DNA of 64,000 bases from Corydoras sp. C115 (taxonomy: Eukaryota > Chordata > Actinopteri > Siluriformes > Callichthyidae). The stretch spans positions 4,072,501-4,136,500 of the forward strand of contig JAFMOC010000021.1 of NCBI GenBank assembly GCA_019802505.1. Direction: 5' to 3'. The notes beneath the pieces are model-generated. The model did no database searches and had not been told where the DNA came from. It saw only the letters and a list, made by a program, of their open reading frames with translations. This document shows, one piece after another, positions 34,788 through 45,057 of the stretch (the first letter of the stretch is position 1; each line of letters starts with the position of its first letter). The translations under genes were made by a program, and so were the position numbers.

Positions 34788-35218
34788 TGTCAGATGGGGC
34801 GCGCAGTACGTCCAACGGAAGCGCTGCGTGGTGCTACGCAAAGCGAGGTGCACGCGGTGCGAATTAGCGAGCCAGGCGACCAGGTAAGCAGCAGGGAGGT
34901 GCTTAATGAAAGAACGGCGAGAACGAAAACCCAGAGCACGGGCGGAACGTGCCGGGACATCCACCATACAGAATACAAACAAAAACGAAAGTAAACTCGA
35001 CCGAAACGAACATAGTCCGAGTGCAACACAAGTAAAGACAAAAGTAATGCTGACTCAGGGAGCATGCGCTCTTTAAGTGTAGTCAGCAGGCTGCATGTGT
35101 TTAGGTAGGACCCAATCCCAAGCCTCGGGGATGGGCCCTACCTACGGGAACCCCAAATAGACAAAAAAACGAAAGGAAAAAACCCGGGGGAAGTGGCCTC
35201 GCACTCCCAAACCTGACA
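34788..35218 (-). repeat. LTR of element B (5' LTR in sense orientation)
   Basis: 431 bp, TG...CA ends, matches 31402-31794. Confidence 0.9.
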
Positions 35219-35284
35219 AAAGGTATTTATGGTGGCTAATTGCAAGTTGTTCTTCTATTTGAATCTATTCTGAAGAGTGGCATC

Positions 35285-36645
35285 ATGGGCTCCTCAAAAC
35301 AACTCTCAAATAATCTGAAAACAAAGATTTTTCAACATAGTGGTTCAGGGGAAGGATACAAAAAGTTGTCTCAGAGATTTAACCTGTCAGTTTCCACTGT
35401 GAGGAACATAGTAAGGAAATGGAAGACCACAGGGACAGTTCTTGTTAAGCCCAGACGTGGCAGGCCAAGAAAAATATCACAAAGGCAGAGGAGAAGAATG
35501 GTGAGAACAGTCAAAGACAATCCACAGACAACCTCCAAAGAGCTGCAGCATCATCTTGCTGCAGATGGTGTCACTGTGCATCGATCAACAATACAGCGCA
35601 CTTTGCACAAGGGGAAGCTGTATGGGACAGTGATGCGAAAGAAGCCGTTTCTGCAAGCACGCATATGTGTGTTTCGCTGTACGGATGAGTTAAATGTGGA
35701 GGACTAATTCCTCTGTGTGTAAAGCACAAGTGGCAAAAACAGATCACGTTATTACTTTATCACTTGTGTGTCTATGCTGGGACATATAAAGGTGTGAGGC
35801 TTGAAGGAGGAAGAGAAAAAGTTTTGGTGGCGGCAGGAAAGCCAGTGACATTACACTAAAATAAGTGATTCATGTCAGTGTCTGCAGTTCCACCAGGCAT
35901 TTTTTTTATATTTTAAATTAATTTGTTTGGCAAAGCATGGTGACAGGCCATGTGGTGTCTGTCATGTTACACTGTCATGCTGAACTCAAAAACTGACAAA
36001 AAAAATGCAGTACAGTTCATGTTACTGATCATTTATCAGCTATTAGCTTTTGACTTTAAAGCAGCTTGTTTCTAAAAAGAAAATTTTGGTTATAGACTGA
36101 TTGTTAGTCTTTAAAGCTCTTTATTGTGCCACAAACAGAGTCGCCTGAGGTATGCAAAAGCACATTTGGACAAGCCAGCTTCATTTTGGAAGAAGGTCCT
36201 GTGGACTGATGAAACAAAGATTGAGTTGTTTGGTCATACAAAAAGGCGTTATGCATGGCGTCAAAAAAACACAGCAGCTTGCTACCCACTGTAAAATATG
36301 GTGGAGGTTCTATCATGCTTTGGGGCTGTGTGGCCAATGCCGGCACCGGGAATCCTGTTAAAGTTGAGGGTCGCATGGATTCCACTCAGTATCAGCAGAT
36401 TCTTGAGAATAATGTTCAAGAATCAGTGACGAAATTGAAGTTACGTCGGGGATGGATATTTCAGCAAGACAATGATCCAAAACACTGCTCCAAATCTACT
36501 CAGGCATTCATGCAGAGGAACAATTATAATGTTCTGGAATGGCCATCCTAGTCCCCAGACCTGAATATCATTGAACATCTGTGGGATGATTTGAAGCGGG
36601 CTGTCCATGCTCGGTGACCATCAAACTTAACTGAACTGGAATTGT
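35285..36645 (+). pseudogene. Tc1-type transposase, interrupted and frameshifted
   Basis: The N-terminal half (35285-35662) is intact. It starts MGSSKQLSNNLKTKIFQ, with a paired-like helix-turn-helix (LSVSTVRNIVRKWKTTG), the GRPRK linker and a second HTH (TVHRSTIQRTLHKGKL). The catalytic half resumes at 36129 with RLRYAKAHLD, VLWTDETKIELFG (first Asp), GGGSIMLWGC, WIFQQDNDPKH (second Asp) and SPDLNIIEHLWDDLK (third acidic residue, Glu). Defects are the 466-bp insertion, a frame change at an A7 run near 36266, and C-to-T stops (tag at 36549 where cag is expected; tga near 36615). The encoded enzyme would cut and paste at TA sites. Confidence 0.93.
35663..36128 (+). repeat. 466-bp duplicated segment inserted in the Tc1 transposase
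   Basis: Near-identical to 39238-39698, starting inside a SINE (atatgtgtgtttcgctgtac) and ending ctttattgtg. No target duplication is seen at the junctions (gcacgc|atatg and ttgtg|ccacaa). Confidence 0.9.
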
Positions 36646-36892
36646 TTTGTAAGAGGAATGGTCAAAAATACCTTCATCCAGGATCCAGGAACTGATTAAA
36701 AGCTACAGGAAGCGACTAGAGGCTGTTATTTTTGCAAAAGGAGGATATATTAAATATTAATGTCACTTTTCTGTTGAGGTGCCCATACTTTTGCACCTGT
36801 CAAATTTTGGTTTCATGCATATTGCACATTTTCTATTAGTGCAATAAACCTCATTTAAATCCTGAAATATTACTGTGTCCATCAGTTATTAG

Positions 36893-39085
36893 CCCTATAA
36901 AGCCTGAACCATCAAAGGATTGCCAGAAAATTCTAATTTTTTGAAACTTGAGTGTTCATTTGACCATATGTAAAATTCCAAAAAAATTTTTTGAAATAAC
37001 ACATTGCAAATATGAGTTTTGTTTTGTATCATATTTGATACATCAGGAGTTTTCGCAATATATTGCTCACAGCATGTTTTTTTTTTAATTAACAAAAACA
37101 TCCACAACATATATATTTATTTACCCTTTACCCCCTAATGTTCCTTAAAATGTTTACTCAGGTAATTTTAAGCTTAGAAAGGACAAATTGGGATCTCCAA
37201 AAAACACAAAAATTGGGATCTCTATAATGCTACACTCTTAAAAACTGGGGGGATATGGGAGGTGGGGAGTGGTTTTCCTAGTTCTAGAAAGGATAGTCAT
37301 CTGCCACACTTGACTTTTCCCTTTCCTGTACTTTTCCCTTGTAACAGAGGTGCCAACAGAAGCCTGAAACCTTTGCATAGCTATGGGGCATCAGTTTGTT
37401 CTGGTCTCTTCTGTAGAGGTTTCATGATAACTGCCGCTGTGCCAGTGTGCTACCAAATGTACATATACCATCTTCATACATATACCATCTTCAGGATCTG
37501 AAGTTGATCTTGTAAAGTGCAGACAGCATATCAATAATGTTAAGTCCTCCCATGAACTTGTATGTTTCAACAATCTGAGAACTGATCTGAGAACCATTTT
37601 CAGGGGTTTGGATTCTCAATTCCCAGTGTTTCACATTGCTCAGTGGTTTGATGCCAACAATAGAAGAAAGTTGGTTTATAGCTTTGTCACACCATCTTAC
37701 AATAAAGATGTTATTCTGGTTTAATCTGTAATCCAGAGACCATTTTCTATTTGTCTTCAATTGTATCTCATCCAACATGTTGCAGTCTATAACCCCATTT
37801 AGTCGGACTGTACCTATGTAGTAGATTCCTCTTTCTTTCAAGCATTCCACTAATGGAACTGATGCAAAATAGTGGTCTGCAAAAACCTTGTGATTTTTTT
37901 CCTGTTGAAAGGGTTGAAATCATTTTCAGGACAACATCTCCAGTAGCACCAACAGCATATTTAGCTTGATCTGAATTTTCTGCCTCTGGGTAAACATCAA
38001 AGTTATAAAGAAAGCCACTTTGTCCAGCACATCCCCACATCTTGAACCCCAATTTATGAGGTTTTGCTGGAATGGATGCAGCATTGCTGGCATTGCCAAG
38101 CCCGTTATCGGAGTCTTCCTCAACACAATTAAATTCAACAGCTGGAGGTTCAAATAGTTTTTCCCATTGATACTCTCTCCTTTTAAATTTGCCTCTTGCT
38201 GTCTCCTTTGTTGTTGGTTCATATATTGTTGTCTGGTCAACATTTTTATGTTGCAAGTACTTGTCACTATTATTTGAATTTTCTTCTGTACACATTGCAG
38301 TGGGTGTCCGTTCCTCCTCATCGTCATTATCTTCCCCTAACTGCTCCAAGTCACTTGAATCACCATCAAAAAGCATCTCCAGGACTTCAACACTATGCCT
38401 TTTTGCAATCTAAAACATCAAAACAAATTATTGTAATTGTAATAAGTTGTGTGTTGTAATTATTTTTTTTTTATTGAAAATCAAAAATCAAAAAGCAATT
38501 ATTAGTAATTGAACCATGGCAACATCCAACTAATCATCAATATTTTAATATCTACTCTAAACATATGTTCAATCATAATATGTAAAACATTTAATTAGTT
38601 TAGTTTAATAATTAAGAGTTTATGTGGCTTTATGCAATGCATAATGCAATAAATGCCATAAAGTGCTTATTTCCAGATAAATGACCTTATAAACCGGCTG
38701 TATACAATTTGATACACACATTTTCAAAACGATTTTACAACTAAATAAATTATGAAATATTAAGTTATTTTAAGTTGTATACATTCAGTAAATACTCCTA
38801 CTTTAATATCAGTAATAATTTGAGTGTTTTTCTTACCTTAACTTTTAGTAAATTTGCAAAAATGTGCAGGAAAAATCCCAGTTGAGTCACATGTTGAAAG
38901 CAGCCATTTTGGATGTCTCAATTAAAGGTCCTCCAGTGCATACAAGGCACAGATAATCCACCAGGGGGTAGAAGACATGTATATGATTTGATACAAACGG
39001 TTTTTTAGGAAAAAAGTTATCACGCTGATAATGTAGGGGTTTCAAAAACTGATGTATCAAATATGATTCACTTGGCGTTATAGGG
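36893..39085 (-). mobile_element. piggyBac-type transposon in the right Tc1 terminal repeat
   Basis: Inverted termini CCCTATAAAGCC (36893) and GGCGTTATAGGG (ending 39085), one mismatch apart, flanked by a 4-bp duplication TTAG (36889-36892 and 39086-39089). The uninterrupted left Tc1 repeat shows that the target was TTATTAGATAT. At 2.2 kb it encodes a defective minus-strand transposase. Insertion postdates Tc1. Confidence 0.92.
37491..38410 (-). pseudogene. piggyBac (PGBD-like) transposase remnant
   Basis: The first frame (38410-~37896) starts after an acceptor-like ttttag with KRHSVEVLEMLFDGDSSDLE and an acidic stretch, then LGFKMWGCAGQSGFLYNFDVY and GATGDVVLKM. The frame shifts at an A7 run (near 37889-37895) into HKVFADHYFASVPLVECLKE, GIYYIGTVRLN, VRWCDKAINQLSS and FMGGLNIIDM. 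This is the order of a DDE_Tnp_1_7 domain. The zinc-ribbon C-terminus and the segment after the LYK motif are missing. Minus-strand aaggtaagaaaa near 38833 is a donor-like site, so the gene may have had an upstream exon. Dead copy. Confidence 0.88.
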
Positions 39086-39185
39086 TTAGATATATCAAAC
39101 TGAAATGGCTGTTGCAAACACCCAAATATTTAGAACTAAAAATGTTTAAGATTAATAGGGGTGCCCAAACTTTTGCATATGACTG

Positions 39186-39335
39186 TACAGGGCTGCTTTC
39201 TGCTCTGGACACATGTGCTCACTTCACCAAAATGTGTATATGTGTGTTTCGCAGTACGGATGAGTTAAATGTGGAGGACTAATTCCTCTGTGTGTAAAGC
39301 ACAAGTGGCAAAAACAGATCACGTTATTACTTTAT
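39186..39335 (+). mobile_element. Right half of the SINE split by Tc1
   Basis: Resumes cagggctgctttctgctctg and continues ggatgagttaaatgtggagg, the usual 3' body of this fish tRNA SINE. Confidence 0.85.
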
Positions 39336-39698
39336 CACTTGTGTGTCTGTGCTGGGACATATAAAGGTGTGAGGCTTGAAGGAGGAAGAGAAAAAGTTTT
39401 GGTGGCGGCAGGAAAGCCAGTGACATCACACTAAAATAAGTGATTCATCTCAATGTCTGCAGTTCCACCAGGCAACTTAAATTCTGTGTTTTTTATATTT
39501 TAATTTAATTTGTTTGGCAAAGCATGCTGACAGGCCATGTTGTGTCTGTCATGTTACACTGTCATGCTGAACTCAAAAACTGACCAAAAATGCAGTTCGT
39601 GTTACTGATCATTTATCAGCTATTAGCTTTTGACTTTAAAGCAGCTTGTTTCTAAAAAAATTTTTCGTTATTGTTAGTCTTTTAAGCTCTTTATTGTG
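39238..39698 (+). repeat. Source-like copy of the duplicated segment
   Basis: Same sequence as 35663-36128 plus continuous SINE flank on the left, so it looks like the parent. It holds a TATA-like gacatataaaggtgtgag and an aaagctctttattgtg end; an LTR origin cannot be excluded. Confidence 0.8.
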
Positions 39699-39699
39699 A

Positions 39700-40057
39700 G
39701 GTGTTTGTTGTCTCTTGGTATAAAGCTCTGTACTCAAAACATTAAGCTGACCTCTGAGCTGTGCTGTCTTTACTCAGCACTATTTGATCACACATAGATA
39801 AGGGACTGTATTTATATCAGAAACACCAATGCGCTTTAAATGGTTCAAAGTTCAAATACAATTTCTCAGTCTTTTAACATTATTACTAATATTAAAGAAT
39901 GCTTCAACTATTCAATCTCTTACACGTGCTGTTGTGTATGAGTATCTACTGCATTGTTTATTCCTATTATGCTCTTTTTTGTTGAGAAAAAAATTGCATC
40001 ACAAAACCTAATGAGACACAAATATACTGACAAAGCATAAGAACAACTAATCTGTGT
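39700..40057. other. Unassigned DNA
   Basis: Nothing recognised; may continue the unit at 39238. Confidence 0.4.
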
Positions 40058-40069
40058 GCAGTCCTTCAT

Positions 40070-40415
40070 TCATTCATTCATTATCTTCTGCTTTATCCTC
40101 TAGTAGGGTCATGGTGGGGCTCCCCATGCCCATCCAGGGGAAAACATTTCGGGCGATGGGCAGATACACCCAGGACAGGGTGCCAATCCATCGCTGGGCA
40201 CACACTCATTCACACACACAGACTCTATATGGGGCATATTTGGAGAATTCAATTGACTTGATCCATGTTTTTGGACTGTGGGAGGAAACCGGAGAACCTG
40301 GAGGAAACCCACGTGGACAAGGGGAGAACATGGAAACTCCACTCAGATGGGGATTCGAACCAGGAATCCCTAGCGCTGAGAAGCGAACGTGCTAACCACT
40401 AAGCCACTGTGCCGC
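40070..40415 (-). mobile_element. Full-length Mermaid/DANA-like SINE with TSD
   Basis: Perfect 12-bp duplication gcagtccttcat at 40058-40069 and 40416-40427. Confidence 0.94.
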
Positions 40416-40524
40416 GCAGTCCTTCATGTTCTATGTATTTAAAATATAGCTAAAACAAAAGTTTTAAATCCCTAAAATTCTTGTGTTTGCTGTTTATTTT
40501 GATTGATATCATTAATTTATTTTT

Positions 40525-40828
40525 GGAGCTGTTAGCATGTTTGTCTCTCAGTGCTGGGGATCCAGGTTTGAATTCCAATCTGAGTGGGGTTTCATGTTCT
40601 TCTTGTGTCCATGTGGGTTTTCTCTGGGTTCTTCAGTTTCCTTCCATGATCCAAAACCATGAATTCAAGGTCAATTGGTGGTTCCAATTGCCCATTGTGT
40701 GTGTGTATGTCTGTGTGAGTGATTGTGCCCAGTGATGGACTGGTGTCCTGTCCTGGGTGTATTTACCCAGTGCCCAAAACGTTCTCCCCTGAATGAGCAT
40801 GGGGAACCCCCTGCGACCCTAGTCCGTA
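40525..40828 (+). mobile_element. Old Mermaid/DANA-like SINE
   Basis: Diverged + copy (gttagcatgtttgtctctca ... ctgcgaccctagt), adjacent to a hAT insertion. Confidence 0.8.
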
Positions 40829-40847
40829 GTATAAGATGTTCTTAAAC

Positions 40848-41750
40848 CAGTGATTGTCAATTATTTTCTGTTAAGCCCCTCCTAGGAAAAAGAAAACATT
40901 TTGCGCCCCCCCCCCACACACGTATGCACGCACACTCACCCCCCCCCCCCCCCCCCCGTCCACTACGACCACTGTAGTATGATTTGTCTATAAATTTGTT
41001 ATAAGTACACCTCTTTTATAACAATGTATCCTTAAAGAAAACAAAAAAGAAAGAAATATAGATCAACTTAGAAAAAAGAATCATTTTATTAACTTTGTTT
41101 TTTAGTTTATAACAGAAACGAATGAAATCCTTATTTAAACTAGAAACATTTTTGAACTGACTGGAATTTAATACTGAAAAATGAAATAAAAAAAATCAAT
41201 AAATAATAATACATTCAAATTCATCAGCAACATTTTTTTTAATCAAAATAATGAAGTCAGAACTCTAACTCTAACAGAGTCTCTAACGCGCCCATTTTGC
41301 CGCACAGCTTTTCTGATGTAGTTTTCATAAAGCGGGATGGTTGCTGGCTCTGCGCGTCACGTTTTCGATTAAAAACTCAAGCGGCTCATCAGCGTGATCA
41401 GGGTGTAATGTCTTTAAGTGACGCCTTCATTTATTTGGCTTCACGCTGTCTGCTGCCAACATTTTAAGACACAGAAGACACACCGGTCTTTCTTCGTCTC
41501 CCACCTTACTTACAGTGAAATCAAGCGCTACATACACATCAAAATTGTTTCCTCGTTTTAGTTTTCGGTTGACTTTTGTTGGTCTCGTTATCTTCGTCTA
41601 TCTCCGCCTTTCTCTCCGCCATCTCTGTTAAATATTTGTCCATGTTGTCTCTTGAGGGTTTGTTCAGTAAACTTAATATCACTTGCTCTGTGATATCTTG
41701 TTATGTGCCCCCCCAGGCACCGCACTGGCCCCACTATTTGAGAAGCACTG
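40848..41750 (-). mobile_element. hAT transposon, 0.9 kb, with 8-bp TSD
   Basis: Ends CAGTGATTGTC and ...GAGAAGCACTG are imperfect inverted repeats of the hAT type (CAGTGGTTCTCAA-like). The 8-bp target duplication tcttaaac at 40840-40847 and 41751-41758 is perfect. Poly-C runs near 40907-40957. Internally deleted relative to autonomous hATs. Confidence 0.9.
41285..41520 (-). pseudogene. hAT transposase BED zinc-finger remnant
   Basis: Minus-strand reading gives ERPVCLLCLKMLAADSVKPNK, an in-frame stop, then RRHLKTLHPDHADEPLEF: a C-x2-C...H-x4-H BED finger of the ZBED5/FAM200-like hAT group. The second stop and the missing catalytic domain make it non-functional. Confidence 0.8.
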
Positions 41751-42099
41751 TCTTAAACAGAAGATAATGAGATGAGATTATTTCAGCTAAAATACATACA
41801 CATTGCAGTTATTAGTTATATCCCAATTGATCTAACACTATTGTGTAGTTCTATTTACAGTCATTGGACTTTTATTCATTTAAGAAAACACAAGAGGACA
41901 TAGCACTAAATTATGGACAGGTTGTTGGGTGGTCACACTGCCTTTCAATTTTAACCCACATGCTCTGCAATGAATTTCTGGCTTGTTTTGATTTGTTTAA
42001 AAGCATTATAATATGGGCACACTGTATAAAGCCAATTAGTAAGCAGTTAAGATAAATAAGCTGTTAAGTTGTACTGTACAAGACCTGGACACTTTATTT

Positions 42100-43058
42100 C
42101 AAACTAGGTTTATTATGTTAAACCATCGGTTTGTCATGTGGCTTACTGGTTATTAGAGTCTTCACTATTACACATGTAAACAAACACAAAGACGACATCT
42201 TTATCCAACAACATAAGTTAATTAAATAGCTCCCCATTTATTTTCTCCCACTCATGTAAACAATACAGTGAACTGTAAGGAGTTATACAGAAATACACTG
42301 CATGAGCAAAGAACAAAAACAAAAATACTTAAATACTGAATACAATCAGAATGCAGTTTTTAATGCTGGAATGCTTGACAACATCAATACTTATAAATAT
42401 ATATAGATATAGGCCTCTAACAGCAATAGTCGTTCGACTCATTTTTCCACTTCTTTGAGTGGGGAAATCAAAGTGCCATCACACAGACATGAATCAAAAG
42501 ATGCAGATAAAAAATAAAGGCAGGTTCCAAATTTTTCAACCATGACAGACTACAGGCTCCCTGAATATCTCTACTGCAAGGGAGAAACACAAGCCTTGCT
42601 GAATATTAAAACGTTCTGGCATTACAGTACAATAGCAATTTCTTTGATACTGACCTACAATCATCCATCAGCCTATTAGTTATGCCCATCCATTACACTC
42701 AAGGGTCATTTGATCAGGTTTGCCCTGTAGGCACATGTAGGTATACTGACTGCAGGCTCTATTACTATATTCAGTTTGTTAGTCTTATTCATATTCTTCA
42801 ATAAAAAGTAAACACAACTACATGACAAATGTAATGTTTAATAAAAGCTGATGACAAAGCTTCAAGCATTTTTTTTTCTTAATTCTAATAATTTTAACCC
42901 ATTGTTTTCGAGCAGCTTTTCTGTCCTGAACTAAGTAACCAAATATATGTTTAAGATAAGAAATAAATAGCTTTTTGGACATGAAAAATGGCTATTGCTG
43001 ATATTTTAATCTATCAGTCACTACACTGTCAATGTGCTTGCAATGTGTAATTCATCTA

Positions 43059-43132
<74 letters not shown>

Positions 43133-44214
43133 CAACTAACTGGTTAAGTCTAGTTATTTCCATCAATGGTATGCTATTATAATGGTGTTTCTATCAAACA
43201 TTTTTAAATGTAAAACACACATATTATAATGTGCATAAGTTAACATTTTTTTCCTGAGGTTGCAAATTGGGAAACACTGTACTTTTACCTTTTGTTTACC
43301 ACCTGTCAGTGGTTAGTTTAAGATGAAGATGTAACATTAATAGGAAGACAAATTATATTTCAAACACAAGTTTAAGTATTTAAACTGAAAATATTTCAAT
43401 TTGCTGTACTAAAAATGAATTAGTTAATTAAATTAAATGAGCTAATAAACTTAACACTATTAACCAGCAATTTAACTAAATACTTCTGTTTTAGATAATG
43501 GTTTCTGATATTGTTTCTACATAAGTATCTAGTTTCTGGTATGTATATCTTGAACTGTTATCGTTTATATTAAAATATACTGTGTGTAGATGTCCTGGTG
43601 AGATGCTTTTAAACAAATAAATAAAACAGTAATTAGCTGTTCTTCTTAGGCAATCTTGTGTTTTTACAACATTATATTGTAATGATATTGATGGCAAATA
43701 TTTCAGATCGTTTTTTTGGAGGAGAGAGAGTGAGACAGAAAGAGAGACAGAGAGCAACTTAGAGAGTGAGTGAGAGAGAGCTGGGTCAAATTATATTTGT
43801 TTTTAATGATGTGAGCACTTTAGGAAACCATGAAAGTATTTTTTTCCAAAAAAGTTCCTGGGTGGTTTGTGCATTTTCCTAGTTTGTTGCTAAATTTACA
43901 TTATTTGGCTAATTTTTCATCCATCTGATGCATTATAATAATTTGTAAAACATTTCAGTGTACTTGATATGCTCTGAAAATTCAGCTCTATGAATTAAAA
44001 TATCTATATGGTATGCTTTAGGTTTATCCTACTGATCCAATTGGTGGATGATTGACAAACTGTATGCAGCCATAGATGTATATCAACTGTATATCTACAT
44101 AGTGCATCCTTAAGCTAAGTAAACCTGATAAAATGGTCATTAAGTGGAAAGTACCAGGAAAAAAATAAGAATGAGTGTACTTTTGAGTACTCATATAAAG
44201 TGATTTTAAATAAA
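42100..44214 (-). other. Probable msantd2 3' UTR
   Basis: About 2 kb of repeat-poor sequence follows the msantd2 stop, broken only by an AT microsatellite (43061-43126). On the minus strand an AATAAA at about 42238-42243, followed by TG-rich sequence, is a plausible poly(A) site; another AATAAA lies near 42113. The 3' end is not proven. Confidence 0.35.
43061..43126. repeat. (AT)n microsatellite
   Basis: Pure AT array of ~66 bp. Confidence 0.95.
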
Positions 44215-45057
44215 TTAGTTAAAGGTGTCTGTTTTGTTAAACTTCAAAGAATACCCGATAGCCGTTTCTAAACATTCTATCAAGGATCCAGCTGAGAGAA
44301 AGTCCAGCTCTACTTCAATAAATTTAATGCAGATGGGGAAGTCAGGGGAGGAATTGCCACCAGCAGAACTGTTCTCCTGGAGAAATATGTTTATGGCAGA
44401 GGACTCAGTGCCAGGCTTCTGTGAGACCTGAAAGTGCTGGTACAGGCACTGCTGAAGGGTCGCTCTTCTGCAATGCCGAGGTAGCAGTAGGTTATTTTGT
44501 CTGAAGTTCGTTTTCGCCTTAGTTCCCTTCCATGCAGATCTTTTTCTGATACTCTGGATGGTGAACCACTGTTTTCTGAGCTAGGAGTACCCATTTCCTC
44601 CACATACCCAATGGCATAAAGGCCAAATGTTTTTGGGATCCCACCTGGAATAAGGTACTGAGAGCTGCTGCAACCTGAAGATTTAGTTTGTGCAATGGGA
44701 ATCCAGTCTATCTCCATGTGAAGCTCTAAACAGCGAGCTTCACTGATCGTTATATCTAGGAATTTATAATACACATTCTTCCAGTTCATCTTCTGCACTT
44801 TGGTCATAATAATCCGGCCCTCTGCCTTCTCCGGGTTGAAATACTCTCGCAAGCGCTTGCCCAGAGGCACCTGGGAACTAATCTCAGCATAGTGGTAACG
44901 GATTTCCTCCCGCCAACGAGTGTTGTAGCCCACTCCAAAAATTGCCAGCTTGTTGGAAAGATGTAGACGGGAGAAGTCAGTCCATGTCTGAAAGTGCTCC
45001 CATTTGACGTCCACTGACTCCAATATGCGCATAACACTCTGCATTGCTTCCTGACGT
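44215..45057 (-). CDS. msantd2: msantd2 exon 4 (last coding exon)
   Basis: Acceptor TTACAG|ACGTC (AG at 45059-45058). Encodes the conserved C-terminal domain. Unshifted, the frame stops at about 44391, some 23 codons past the deletion; in the shifted frame coding continues to TAA at 44217. Confidence 0.95.

Larger units (their letters stand above)
31402..35218 (-). mobile_element. Non-autonomous LTR retrotransposon (element B) inside Tc1
   Basis: LTRs 31402-31794 and 34788-35218 share TGTCAG...CTGACA ends, and the target duplication aaagg is perfect at 31397-31401 and 35219-35223. Two cues set minus orientation: a purine-rich ggaggggcgata abuts the left LTR on the minus strand, and a leader resembling that of element A (AGTCCAG ... 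GGTAAGC ... TCATT) follows the right LTR on the minus strand. The 3.0-kb interior has no protease, RT or integrase; it holds three distinct tandem arrays and GC-rich open frames. Confidence 0.9.
31065..39185 (+). mobile_element. Tc1/mariner transposon, dead, carrying three nested insertions
   Basis: Inverted termini: CAGTCATATGCAAAAGTTTG at 31065 and its reverse complement ending ...CATATGACTG at 39185, flanked by the TA duplication (31063-31064 and 39186-39187). The repeats extend ~200 bp (...ctaataaccgatggacacag). Removing the insertions at 31402-35223, 35663-36128 and 36893-39089 leaves an element of about 1.6 kb, normal for Tc1. The transposase is interrupted and carries stops, so the element is inactive. 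Confidence 0.93.

Noticed and set aside
37491..38410. Domesticated piggyBac (PGBD) host gene
   Set aside because: It sits within its own inverted repeats and TSD, has a frameshift at an A7 run and lacks the C-terminus.
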